In this document: positions 54,165 through 63,763 of the stretch, piece after piece
How the letters are laid out: each line of letters starts with the position of its first letter
How positions within the stretch are numbered: the stretch's first letter is position 1
Assembly: GCA_024734495.1 (NCBI GenBank)
Contig: JALMQS010000816.1
Location: 5,419,171-5,483,170 of the forward strand
Length of the DNA stretch: 64,000 nucleotides
DNA from: Forficula auricularia
Lineage: Eukaryota; Arthropoda; Insecta; Dermaptera; Forficulidae
Direction of reading: 5' to 3'
The notes under the pieces: model-generated
Database searches by the model: none
What the model saw: only the letters and a program-made list of their open reading frames with translations
Told to the model about the DNA's origin: nothing
Made by a program: the position numbers and the translations under genes

Positions 54165-54960
54165 GATTGGGATAATATTCCAACAAATCACTAACACTCT
54201 AGTATGGCCACGATTTTCATTCTTATAAAATCAACAAAAGTACCTACTTGGCTATCCATTTGGAAGGGTTTGTAAATTGTTCCCATAATAAAAGAACCAG
54301 TAGATTATCTCAAAATGATTGGCTGACTTATAAGTTTTCAAAGAAAACAATTATTTTATTGATATGTATTCTTTTAAATAAAATTATGATCTTTTTTTAT
54401 TGTTGAAAAATAAATCATTGGAATAATGGATGACAGGAAAATTTCTCACAGTTGATTTTCCCAATTATTTTTAATAAGGCATAAAAAAAATTAGTAATAA
54501 ATAAATCAATCTGGATTTTTGTTGCAAGCTTATTAAAACAATTTATTATAAAGTGATGTTCATAAAATTTAATTTTTCAAAACAAGTAAAAAAAAAAAAA
54601 AAAATTCGTTTACATATCGTTGAGCTAATTGAGATGTTAACGATTTTATGATTAAAATAAAGTAAAAAAAAGAGTTCAATGAAATTTCTAATGAAATGAT
54701 TTTAATGAACTTTTTTTGTATTTAATATTATCATAAATATCTCGAATTTAATGAAAGAAATTGATGTGTTTTAAAATGTTTTTATTAAACATAATGATAT
54801 AAATGGATTATATCGAATGAATACCTTTTCACTAAAAAATGTGTTGAATATACCTAAGTAAGAAAATGGGAAGACAAGTAAACATTTTCACGACTTGTTA
54901 CCCAAACAATTTTTATAGCCATTTTCTTTATAAAAAAATGATCTTGTCGTAATTATTTAT
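54165..54960. other. AT-rich DNA without recognised features
   Basis: Nothing assignable was found; a poly-A run is at 54588-54604. Confidence 0.4.
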
Positions 54961-55766
54961 TTTTACTTTACCATACAGGGTATGGTCAAGTATTGTAATC
55001 GTGCATGAAAAAAGTGGTTTTTTCCTTCTTTTTTCAAAATATCTCAAAAACGGCGCAAAATATTTTGAATAAAAAAATTGAGCGAAACCATGGCACTTCG
55101 ATCTACAAAAAAGCTCTTATAAGTAAACATCGAAAAAATTATATTTTTCGAGATAATAATTGTTTTGTCAAATTGTCTGTCTGTTAGTCTGTGCGTTACC
55201 AAATTTGTGTGGACGAGCTAGCTCAAAAACTAGTGTGAATATCGAAACCAAATTCCACACGTAGTTTTGGCACATTGAGATTAAGAGCTGATTAGATTTT
55301 GGTGCATATTGACTCAAAATTAAGGGAGGGTCGAGGAAGGGTTAAAAATTAAAAATGTAGGCTATTTGAGCAAACTCAACCAATTTCTGTATACATAATC
55401 AGTGGGACCCCAGAAGTATAACAATTCAAAAACTAACCGACCAAAAGGGGGGGGGGGTCAAAAATGAAAATCTTGGCCATTTACCAACTCAACCAAATTT
55501 TGTATACATAATCAGAACCGGAAGTCTAAAAATTCAAAAACTAACCACCTAAAATGGGAGGGGGGGGGGGTGAAAATATAGGCTTTTGTACCAAACTCAA
55601 CCAAATTATGTATACATAATCAGTGGCCCTCCAGGAGTCTAAAAATGTAAAAACAAGCCCCCTTCTCCTACAGGATTATAAATAATTTTATTAAATATTA
55701 AATAAAGAGAGTGGGCAGGTTGTATGGTAAAGTCAATTGGATGGCCACATCAGAACACGTCATTTT
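54961..55766 (+). repeat. Family A, complete single arm
   Basis: It runs from CTTTACCATACAGGGTATGG to the inner end GGATGGCCACATCAGAACAC GTCA. It is the best copy for reading an arm of about 800 bp: leader with GTCTGTCTGTTAGTCTGTGC and AACTAGTGTGAATATCGAAA, then three G-run tandem units at 55370-55660. A 60-codon frame (55005) within it lacks any domain. No second arm follows. Confidence 0.75.
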
Positions 55767-56062
55767 TTCTTCAGCTTGGTCTATATTGTTTTTTGAGAGA
55801 ATTATTACTATATATTCCACTAAAAGATAGCTTCATATTCCAAATATAAGTGAACGTTTATTTTTGATCTGAAAAAAAAATTAAAATACATACGTTGAGA
55901 TCTCAAAAAAGTCACAATCGTTATATTGACAAAATCAATTATTATATAGCATATCAGTGAATGGTTTGAGCTAAAATGCTAAAACTTCGAAAAAAATGCA
56001 GCTTATGAAAAAATTTGTGTAGCGAATTTAGTGATAATGATTCAAGAGCTATCCATTTAAAG
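55767..56062. other. AT-rich spacer
   Basis: Nothing assignable was found. Confidence 0.35.
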
Positions 56063-56853
56063 CTAGGCCGGGGAACTTTTTTAGCCATTACCCCAAAATA
56101 TTTTTGCGTAGGTCGCTGTTACCCCTACATTCTGAAAAGCAAGATGAATGTATATTAAAAGAAAAAGAATTCAATCTTTAGGACAAATTCTAAGATTTTA
56201 GTAGAAATATCATTAAATTGCGATTTCAGAGGGGATTCATCCCCTCAGGAGTCGAACCTGATTACTAACATGCTCACTGTAAAAACATATAGTAAATTTA
56301 CATTTTTTGTAACTACAATGTCCTTCAGTCTGCCAGAGCATTGTACTCGTAAACTAAATAAGATACAATCTTTAAATTAGAAAATTACTATCGGCGAGAG
56401 GTTTTTGGTCTCGAGTTTGTGAGCTGATTGACTGTCTATCCTGAAATCATGTTAGTTCTCAGGTCGACTCCTGAGGGGATGAATCCCCTCTGATATCGAA
56501 ATTGAATAATATTTCTACTAAAATCTTAGACTTTGTCCTAAAGATTGAATTCGTTCTCTTTTAAAAAACATTGGTTAATCTGTACCCGAGCTGATTTTTT
56601 AAAAAACATTCAAACTATTTAAAAAAAAAGATGCTCAAATCTATAGTTTTATAAATGTATATTATTTATTGAATTAATTGGAATTTACATGAAAACTGTC
56701 TGTAAGTAAATAAAAATTATAACATTAAAATAATTCAAGCTAAAATACTATAATAGTTTATAAAATAGAAAATTTAAAAAAATGTCCATATTACCCCCGA
56801 TTGTTTCATTGTTAACCCATTTGGGGTAATTTACCCCGGTTCCCCGACCGCTG
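56063..56853. mobile_element. hAT-type element with perfect 8-bp TSD
   Basis: The left end has GGCCGGGGAAC and ATTACCCCAAAATA; the right end has GGGGTAATTTACCCCGGTTC CCCGACCGCTG. Both sides are flanked by ATTTAAAG (56055-56062 and 56854-56861), the 8-bp duplication expected of hAT. A palindromic SINE pair lies inside. No transposase is seen. Confidence 0.8.
56157..56571. repeat. Head-to-head pair of SINE-like repeats (family S2)
   Basis: The arms 56157-56275 and 56452-56571 pair: GAATTCAATCTTTAGGAC against GTCCTAAAGATTGAATTC, and CAGAGGGGATTCATCCCCTC against GAGGGGATGAATCCCCTCTG. Each arm contains a B-box-like GTCGACTCCTGAGG / AGGAGTCGAACCT. The 3' tails point outward; the 175-bp spacer is not palindromic. 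Confidence 0.7.
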
Positions 56854-57254
56854 ATTTAAAGAGTCAATTTTTTTTTTAATAAATCTTCTTTTGCCATGAT
56901 AGTTAAAGTCAATAGGTTAAAAAAAGGAGACCGAAACGGAAAGTGAAACTCTTCGGCAGGCAAAAAAGGGATGTACTAGTATAGGTGATTAGCAGTGAAG
57001 GGGTAAATATTGATCGCTTCACTCCTTACTAATCAAATAGCCAATAAAATAAAGCAATCGAGAGAAAACTTTCAACCACCAAAGCATCAAATCTGTAAAT
57101 CTAGCATGTATCAATTTTTGTTATGCTCTCAGAGTTTAGCTCTAACAAAAGAAAAGCTAGTGTTTCATTGATTGATTTTTATTGCATTATTGAAAAAATA
57201 TGTGTAAGCTTCGCCATTAGTACTTTTATCCATTTAAGCGATTAAATTAGATAC
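56854..57254. other. Unassigned
   Basis: Nothing assignable was found. Confidence 0.3.
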
Positions 57255-57390
57255 TAACCGAGCAAATGCATTTCTCCAATTCGTTTATCCCTATGACTTT
57301 TAGAGATTAGAACTCGTTTCTTCACTTTCCGGTGAAATAAAACCTTTGGTCTTTCAAGACTCCTATCCACCTATCAAAGCGTAAAGCGTG
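57255..57390 (+). pseudogene. LINE C-terminal fragment (jockey/CR1-like)
   Basis: ANAFLQFVYPYDF, stop, RLELVSSL and later LVFQDSYPPI correspond to the FANSFIPMTSRDWNSLP... FKTRIHRYL end of the LINEs at 6103 and 34443. It is heavily decayed and on the plus strand. Confidence 0.5.
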
Positions 57391-57779
57391 CTCAGCCAAG
57401 TTCAAGCATTGACTTGGCTGTAGGCTATTTACACGAACCATTTCGAGCCAATTTCGACCCCCTGTAGCTCGGAACCCATTTGAGATACAGAGCTAAAATT
57501 ATACACTTGTAATTATGTAATCCATCTTGAAGAGACTACCAAATTTCAATAATATAGCTTACCTAAATGGATTCTGAGATATGGACCTGAAAAAATAGCT
57601 ACTTTTTTGACACTCACTCACTGGCTCAGTGAATGACTGTTCATCAAAACCTATAGGGTACTTCCAATCATTCCAGCATCATGAAATTTCGCCTGCGAGT
57701 AGAGTTTGTGACCCAAACAAAGGAAAAATTCCAAAAATCTAAACTTTCTATCTTTCAACACCTTCAAAATGTGGGAGAG
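57391..57779. other. Unassigned, mixed composition
   Basis: Less AT-rich than average (TTTCGACCCCCTGTAGCTCG at 57456), probably an old repeat. No frame or ends. Confidence 0.25.
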
Positions 57780-57960
57780 GGTCAAAAATGAAAATTGCAG
57801 CACTTTGGGCCAAACTCAACCAAATTTTGTATATATATACTGTCGGCCCCTTGAAGACTAGAAATGCAAAAACTAACCAACCAAAATGGGGGCGGGAGGG
57901 TCAAAAATGAAAAATTTTAGCTCGTTGGACCAAACTCAACTTAAATTTTACACAGCGTTT
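57780..57960 (+). repeat. Family A-type tandem units
   Basis: Two units with GGTCAAAAATGAAAATTGCA, CAAACTCAACCAAATTTTGT, GAAATGCAAAAACTAACCA and AAAATGGGGGCGGGAGGGTC. No family A arm end is attached. Confidence 0.65.
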
Positions 57961-57991
57961 TTCACGTAGCTTACAAAAAGAAAAGAAATCA

Positions 57992-58431
57992 CAACCAAAA
58001 CATTCTGTGAAAAAACAGGCCAAGTTCGAAAAAGTAGTGAAATCTACTGTGCAGTCAAGTTATATTCTCCAAGAATTTAATTAAGTTTAGAAAATAGTAC
58101 TTTCAATTAAAATGCATTCTTTCCATTTTGAATGACAATCTAAATTTATGGATTCTAAATTTTAAATTTAAATTATTTTCATGAAACAAATTATACTGTA
58201 AGGGTTAATGAACTAAAATTCGTGACCAGCTAAGTTTCATGAAAATAATCTAAATTAAAAATTTAGAATCCATCAATTTAGATTGTCATTCAAAATGGAA
58301 AGAATGTATTTCAATTGAAACTACTATTTTCTAAATTTAATTATTCTTGGCGAACATAAGTAACTTGGCTGCACAGTAGATTTCACTACTTTTTCGAACT
58401 TGGTCTGTTTTTTCACAGAATGTTTTGGTTG
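57992..58431. repeat. 440-bp palindromic element
   Basis: It runs from CAACCAAAACATTCTGTGAA to its complement TTCACAGAATGTTTTGGTTG. Inner arms also pair (CATTTTGAATGACAATCTAAA, GAAAGAATG). The spacer around 58200-58230 is under 60 bp. No hammerhead motif, B box or frame is present. Confidence 0.85.
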
Positions 58432-58518
58432 GTATCTTTAATCAACTGCGACCCAACACATGAAATTTCTTCTCCTATTCACAATGCGACCCCCCCCCCT
58501 TCCTCCCCCCGGATACAT

Positions 58519-58580
58519 AGGTTATCTCTTTTTGGTCCAACTTCTTCTTGTATTAATAACATTATTAAAGAAAAAAAAAT
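58519..58580 (+). mobile_element. LINE 3'-end fragment
   Basis: GGTCCAACTTCTTCTTGTAT followed by TAATAACATTATTAAAGA and an A-run resembles the 3' end of the LINE at 35612 (CAAGAAGAAGTTGCACC on its minus strand). Confidence 0.45.
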
Positions 58581-59245
58581 TTAGGAAAAGAATTTCACTT
58601 TAATGCTCGTTGTGACCCACAGATTTTTCATCATTTTTCATATGGGCCTAAGATTTTATCTAAATTTTTCAATGAATATATACAATTATTTTGGCTCCAT
58701 GACGAACTTTCCACGAGTTTCGATTCGGGTAGCCGAATTCAGGTACAGGAAAAAAATTATCTTTGCAAATATAAATGTTGAGGTAATTCAAATCTAGGAT
58801 GACCCAAAATATGTGGCGTATCAAATAAGAGTTCATAATAGCTATCGATTTGTAATTAATTATTTTCTATTTTCTATTGAATGATATATTCATTAGAAAT
58901 TTGCTTGATTTTTTATTCAGATAATTCGAATTTCCTTGATAAAAAAATTTCGAAAAATTGAGTTTTCTATGGGAATTAGAAATTCGTGAGTTTCCTTGCA
59001 AATAGTTATTTAAAGGGTTTCGGTAAGAATTAATTAATTTGAGAAATCAATTAAAATTGTTCAAATTTTGTTAACCATTAGTAGAACTATGTTTCAGATT
59101 AAAATCAATATTTTACAAGCAATTTGTTTACTAATTAGGTGGTATTTGAAGAATTTCGATTACTAATAGGGTCGAATAAGTTGATCTTTAAACAAATTGA
59201 ACACATTGACGTTGTGAGAACTAGGTACAATGTAAGTATTACACC
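58581..59245. other. AT-rich DNA without recognised features
   Basis: Short chance frames only. Confidence 0.35.
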
Positions 59246-59369
59246 CAGGGTCGTATCTAGGGGGGGGGGCAAAGGGGGCACCCGGCGGAAAATTTTAAGA
59301 GGCACATTTTGGGAAGTGGGAAATTTTTTGTATATATATTTAGTACTAGCTGCAAGGCCCGCCTTCGGT

Positions 59370-59795
59370 TGGGCACGCCCCCTGGACCCTCCAACCCACG
59401 AACCCCACCCTCACACTCCACTCCCACCCACCACCCAGCACCCCTACCTCCAGTACCATGCACCCGTGCCCAACCCCCGCCCCCACACCAGAACCCCAAC
59501 ACTCCACCCCCCCCCCCTCCCCCGAAACCCCCGCACTATACACCTGTGGCCAACCCCCGCCCTCACACCACCGCCCCAACACTCCATCCTGCACCCCCAC
59601 CCACTTCGGACTCCCATCCCCGTACCACCCCACTACGCCACTGGACCTTCACCTGAACCCCCACTCCACCAACCATGCACCCCCTGTGCCCTCCACCCCC
59701 GCTTAGCCTCCCTGGAGCCCACCCCCCAACTACGCCCCCTGCACCCCCTACCCCGCCTTACTCCCTCACTCCACCCCCATTCCACCCTCGCACCC
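59370..59795. repeat. C-rich minisatellite inside the Helitron
   Basis: Long runs of CCACCC, CACCCC and CCCCAAC with CCACACC spacing give open frames in several phases, rich in P, H and T (up to 249 codons from 59139). These frames are a product of composition, not genes. A related block is at 23100-23435, and a short one at 18375-18450. Confidence 0.75.
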
Positions 59796-59799
59796 AGTT

Positions 59800-60020
59800 T
59801 TTGCATTTCTAGCCTTCTAGTGACCCACAGATTATGTATACAAAATTTGGTTGAGCTTGGAAATAGAACAAGAATTTTCATTTTTTGACCCTCCCCCCAT
59901 TTTGGGTCGTCAGTTTTTGCATTTCTAGCTTTCTAGAGGCCCACAGATTATGTAAACAAAATTTGGTTGAGTTTTCTCCAAGGGCAAGAATTTACATATT
60001 TTTCACCCTCCCCCCCTTTT
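59800..60020 (-). repeat. Family A-type tandem units within the Helitron
   Basis: Two inverted units: GATTATGTATACAAAATTTG GTTGAG, CCCCCCATTTTGGGTCG and CAGTTTTTGCATTTCTAGC, the reverse complement of the units at 1-330. A long C-run follows at 60150-60166. Confidence 0.7.
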
Positions 60021-60492
60021 TGGGTGGTTTTTTGGGGGAATTTTTTTAAACAAAAGTTGTCAGAAATTACATCCCCTACAACTTTGCTCATTATAAAATT
60101 TGCCGTAGAGTTAATAGTTTAGGAGTTATTTGATCATTTCCATTCGTGCGCCCCCCCCCCCCCCCAACCCTCTTTTGGGGTCAAAATATCAAAACGTTAT
60201 ATAGCTAAAAACGTAAGTTAGAAGACATCTGATACAAATATGAAATTTCATAACGTGAATCGTGAGTAACTTTTCGTGGAAATCACAGAAACATAAAGAC
60301 ATATATACATACAGACATAGAGGAATTTTGTTGAAGGTGTTTTCGTTCATAACTTTGCTTGAAACGCGTGCATCCAAAATTTGGCGTGATTTGGAGCAAT
60401 GTACAGGCAAAACCTTAATTTTATATATATAGATTGGGGAGCGGCGGCGAATTTAAGATTGCCCCCTTACAAAAGACCTAGATCCGGCTCTG

Positions 60493-61020
60493 ATTACACC
60501 AAGTTATGTTTTTAAGACAGGGCACTGCTGTGTCACTCATGGGTCGTCAAAACTATTCAAGAGAGCCGTAAAATTCTTAAATTATAAGTTAAAGATTTTT
60601 TTCTACTATAATAAACTTTTACAAGAAGAAATCAATAACTCTGCTAATCTCGAGAAGGGCAAATATTGTTTCGCAATTTAAAATTTTTTAAAATTCATTT
60701 TCAAATTTAATTATCTTGTGATTAATTCAATTTCTCAATTAATTTTAATATATAAATTATTTGTAATAAACTATTAATAAGCCGATTAGTTTAATTGAAA
60801 TTGAAAATTGACAATGTATATGCCTTTATTATGACAATACCTTAAAATATCAGTAAATTCATTCCAAAAATGATATATTTAGCATTTTCGAACAAGCAGT
60901 TCTAAAGCTAGAGAGTCCAAAATCTAATAACTTCTCTCTCTATATTGAAAATACAAATATTTTTAGTAAAAATCTATATCAATTTGTATTTTGATTATTT
61001 CAACCAACAATGTAATTATC
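60493..61020. other. AT-rich DNA without recognised features
   Basis: Nothing assignable was found. Confidence 0.4.
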
Positions 61021-61624
61021 TTAAGGAGGTTCGGGACAGCATCTCTATCTGGTTGATCTACGAAAAAATCTGTTGTATTTCTGCAGAGTGACAACGTCTG
61101 CCTACTAAACTTTTTTACTTAAAAAAATGTTGATAATGAGGTTAATTTCGAATAAAAATCTTTGTTTTGATAATATTAATAAAAAGAATATTGAGATAAA
61201 TTTTTTCGCATTATAAAAACATTTATTTAACACAAAAACGCTTTCAAGAAATATAGTTCTAGACTAGTGCTTTTGTTATATTCTGTTGGCTGAAATAACT
61301 TTTCATTTTTACATTTATGAATAACTAATTAACTAGACTGTCAAATCTATTGAGAAATGTATCATTCGATTAATAAAAGCTGAATTATTGATCTGTATAA
61401 ATTTGTTGAAAATGGTATAATTTGTATTGAAGTTAGAGCCCTTTTAAAAGCTCGGTCTATTTACTTTCATGTTAAAAGGACAATTTTCAATAATTTATTT
61501 CTCGGTAACGAGACAGACGATCAACTTCAAATTTCGGGAATAAATATTTAATACATCAATGATTCGATGGTAAAAATTTGATAATTTTCTTATAAAAATG
61601 ATAAACAGTCCCGAACCCCCTTAA
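61021..61624. mobile_element. TTAA-flanked non-autonomous element
   Basis: TTAAGGAGGTTCGGGACAG at left and CTGTCCCGAACCCCCTTAA-type sequence (CAGTCCCGAACCCCCTTAA) at right are inverted repeats that include TTAA at both outer ends. TTAA target duplications are typical of piggyBac and Kolobok elements. The 604-bp interior has no frame. Confidence 0.7.
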
Positions 61625-62104
61625 ACAACTAAATTCAGGGACACTACTGAAAAAATGACCGGCCAGGGCCATATCTCTCCATAAGAAATCATTAATGCGT
61701 TCATTTGTATTATATTTATGTTATGAACATATATGTATATGTATTTATCATTATTATTGCACAGTTCCATTATCAGTATTAGACGTAAGGTGTTTAATTG
61801 TTTGCCTTTTTCCTCTGATTTGTTACATCTAATATATATTTATATATTTTATCAAAAAGTAATTTACTTTAGCAATGAAAATGTACTAATATAATTTTAA
61901 GTAGTGAAATCGCAATAGAGAATATTTTTTAATTAAACGGTCGTTCATTTTGTAAATATTTTCATACGAAAATTTATTACTAAGGGGAAGTAATCAAAAT
62001 CTTATGAAGTCTTACACATGTGGAAGGGGGGGGAGTTTAACTAGCCACAAAAACCCTTACGTAATTTATGAATGGCCCCTTATCGTGGGTATCAAAATTC
62101 TAAA
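61625..62104. other. AT-rich DNA; family T end at 62058-62082
   Basis: ACCCTTACGTAATTTATGAA TGGCCCCTT is the complement of a family T end (compare 53422). No matching left end is clear. The rest is AT-rich with a short GGGGGGGGAG run at 62025. Confidence 0.4.
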
Positions 62105-62260
62105 ACACAGAAAAAAAATCATGATTGAAAATGATTCTGCTTCACGTTTCAAAAATTTTTAAACACAAAGAGAGAAAAAAATTGAGTGAATTCAATACTT
62201 GGACCACCCGGCGGGAAGGCTTTGTTGAGCCGTACTTAGTGATTTTAACTAGCTTTTTAA
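62105..62260 (+). repeat. Dispersed repeat shared with 28525-28690
   Basis: See the 28.5-kb copy: AAAAATCATGATTGAAAATG, CTTCACGTTTCAAAAATTT and CCCGGCGGGAAGGC, then GCCGTACTTAGTGATT. Confidence 0.45.
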
Positions 62261-62460
62261 TTTCATTTATTGTGATTCAAGTTTATTCTTTTTTTTATTA
62301 AAATTTATTTTGAAATTTAAGAATCATAATGAACATTTTTCAAGGAAGTAATCATTTAGAAAGGTTGAATTACTAATTCTTATTATATTTGGATCCTTGA
62401 ATCCAGTCTGCCTATAATTTTTCTAACCTCTTAAAATGAAATAAGTCCTTTAATGTATAT
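62261..62460. other. AT-rich spacer
   Basis: Nothing assignable was found. Confidence 0.3.
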
Positions 62461-62840
62461 TTTTACAAAGTCCATGAGTTGTCATATTTCATTATGTGAA
62501 CAGAATCAAGGTGTTTGTCAACTAATTGTCGTTGAATTGGTATCTGAGCACAGGAAGCTCCTGCGCAAATTGAAATTGAATTGGTGCGGCCCCTGTGGCC
62601 CCTATGGCCCCTAGCGAGCCTAACGGGAACGGCCCCAGGCTGGAGCCGGACCAACTCAGGCCACGCCGGCTCAATTAGCTCTGATTACACTCTTTTTATC
62701 GGCCTAATGATAATCTCGATGATTCCCACACGGTGGAGAGACTTCTCTTCGTCTCCTTCTTGGAGGCCATTAGCGGACCGCGGTTTATACCTACCAATCA
62801 AAGAGCCAGCGAGTGCGCTAGTAATTAGATTATAAACATA
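62461..62840. other. GC-rich island, unassigned
   Basis: 62540-62830 is strongly GC-richer than the rest. It is open on both strands (84 codons plus from 62581 without ATG; 63 codons minus at 62463-62654). Words such as GGCCCCTGTGGCCCC are repeated. No domain is recognised. It could be an exon, a CpG-type regulatory region or an old insertion. Confidence 0.25.
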
Positions 62841-63349
62841 AAACTAATGAAACATTGAATGAAAGGGGATTATCCCGGGATTGGATCACATCGCGTGAAA
62901 GGCGAAACATAAACAAGTTATAATTCCATGTGTTTACCATTTAGATTTGGCTCACTTTCAAACCTATAATGGACCAGAACCAAAACCTTATCGTGTAAAT
63001 TGATTTGATTTTAAGTGTTTCTGGTTTGTTGCTTGATGCTTTTTTTTATTTCATTAATTTTTATTAATAACATTGGATTTTTAATTTTCATTTAAATGTT
63101 TTAAAAAATATACCTCTACTTCATTAAAAATATTATTACCACAATTAAAAGGAATAGTAAAACTTTTTATATCACACTCGAGGCTATTGGATTAAAATTA
63201 TATAATTATATAAATTAAAAACTTGTTAACATCGAACATTAATAAAGTAAATTTTAATAAAATGTAATTAAGTGATGTTTTTTATAGGAAATTATAATCG
63301 TAATAACTTTGTTTACTGAGTTGTCAATAAATGGTAGATTCATGATAAT
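62841..63349. other. AT-rich DNA without recognised features
   Basis: Nothing assignable was found. Confidence 0.4.
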
Positions 63350-63763
63350 ATATATGTTGTAGTAAAACCCCGTTTTTTAGAAGTACGCGTTCTTACTAGT
63401 TAAAACGCGTTTCACTGAATACCTATGTGGCAACTAGAGTTTACTGATGTTAGTTGAGCTTGGTTCAAAGGTCTAGAATCTTCACTTTTGACCTCCCGCC
63501 TCATTTTTGGTGTTTATTTTCAAAAAATTTTAAACGAAAATGTCAAAAATTGCTCTACAACTTAGCTTCTCATTTTTGACATTTTCGTTTAAAAATTTTT
63601 GAAAATGAACACACAAAATGAGGCGGAAGGTCAAAAATGAAGATTCAAGACCTTTGAACAAACATGAGTTAACTCTAGTTGCCACAAAGGTATTCAGTGA
63701 ACGCGTTTTAACTAGTAAGAACCCGTTCTTACTAAAAACGGGTTTTTTTACTGCAACATATAC
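63350..63763. mobile_element. Palindromic element, family P, copy 2
   Basis: The layout is the same as at 46342-46767, with the arms pairing around 63556 (GTTCTTACTAGTTAAAACGC, GCAACTAGAGTTTACTGATG). The centre GCTCTACAACTTAGCTTCTC is the reverse complement of the centre in copy 1, so the element lies in the opposite orientation. The short frames over it (83 and 108 codons) are products of the palindrome. Confidence 0.85.

Larger units (their letters stand above)
59346..60433 (-). mobile_element. Helitron-like element, non-autonomous, 1.09 kb
   Basis: On the minus strand it starts TCTATATATATAAAATTAAG (60433) and ends with a GGCGGGC-type hairpin region before CTAG (59346-59349), inserted between A and T. 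The first about 370 bp match the copy at 18327-18752 (CCTTAATTTTATATATATAG, TTGGCGTGATTTGGAGCAAT). It carries a C-rich minisatellite and a piece of family A tandem units. No protein of its own is visible. Confidence 0.8.
59246..60492. mobile_element. hAT-type element with perfect 8-bp TSD, Helitron inside
   Basis: The left end is CAGGGTCGTATCTAGGGGG and the right end is CCTAGATCCGGCTCTG. ATTACACC occurs immediately on both sides (59238-59245 and 60493-60500). Apart from the nested Helitron-like element only about 160 bp belong to it, so it was a MITE or a deletion derivative before the Helitron inserted. Confidence 0.85.

Noticed and set aside
59139..59888. 249-codon plus-strand open frame rich in P, H and T
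   Set aside because: It runs through a C-rich minisatellite inside a Helitron-like element; all frames are open there because of composition.
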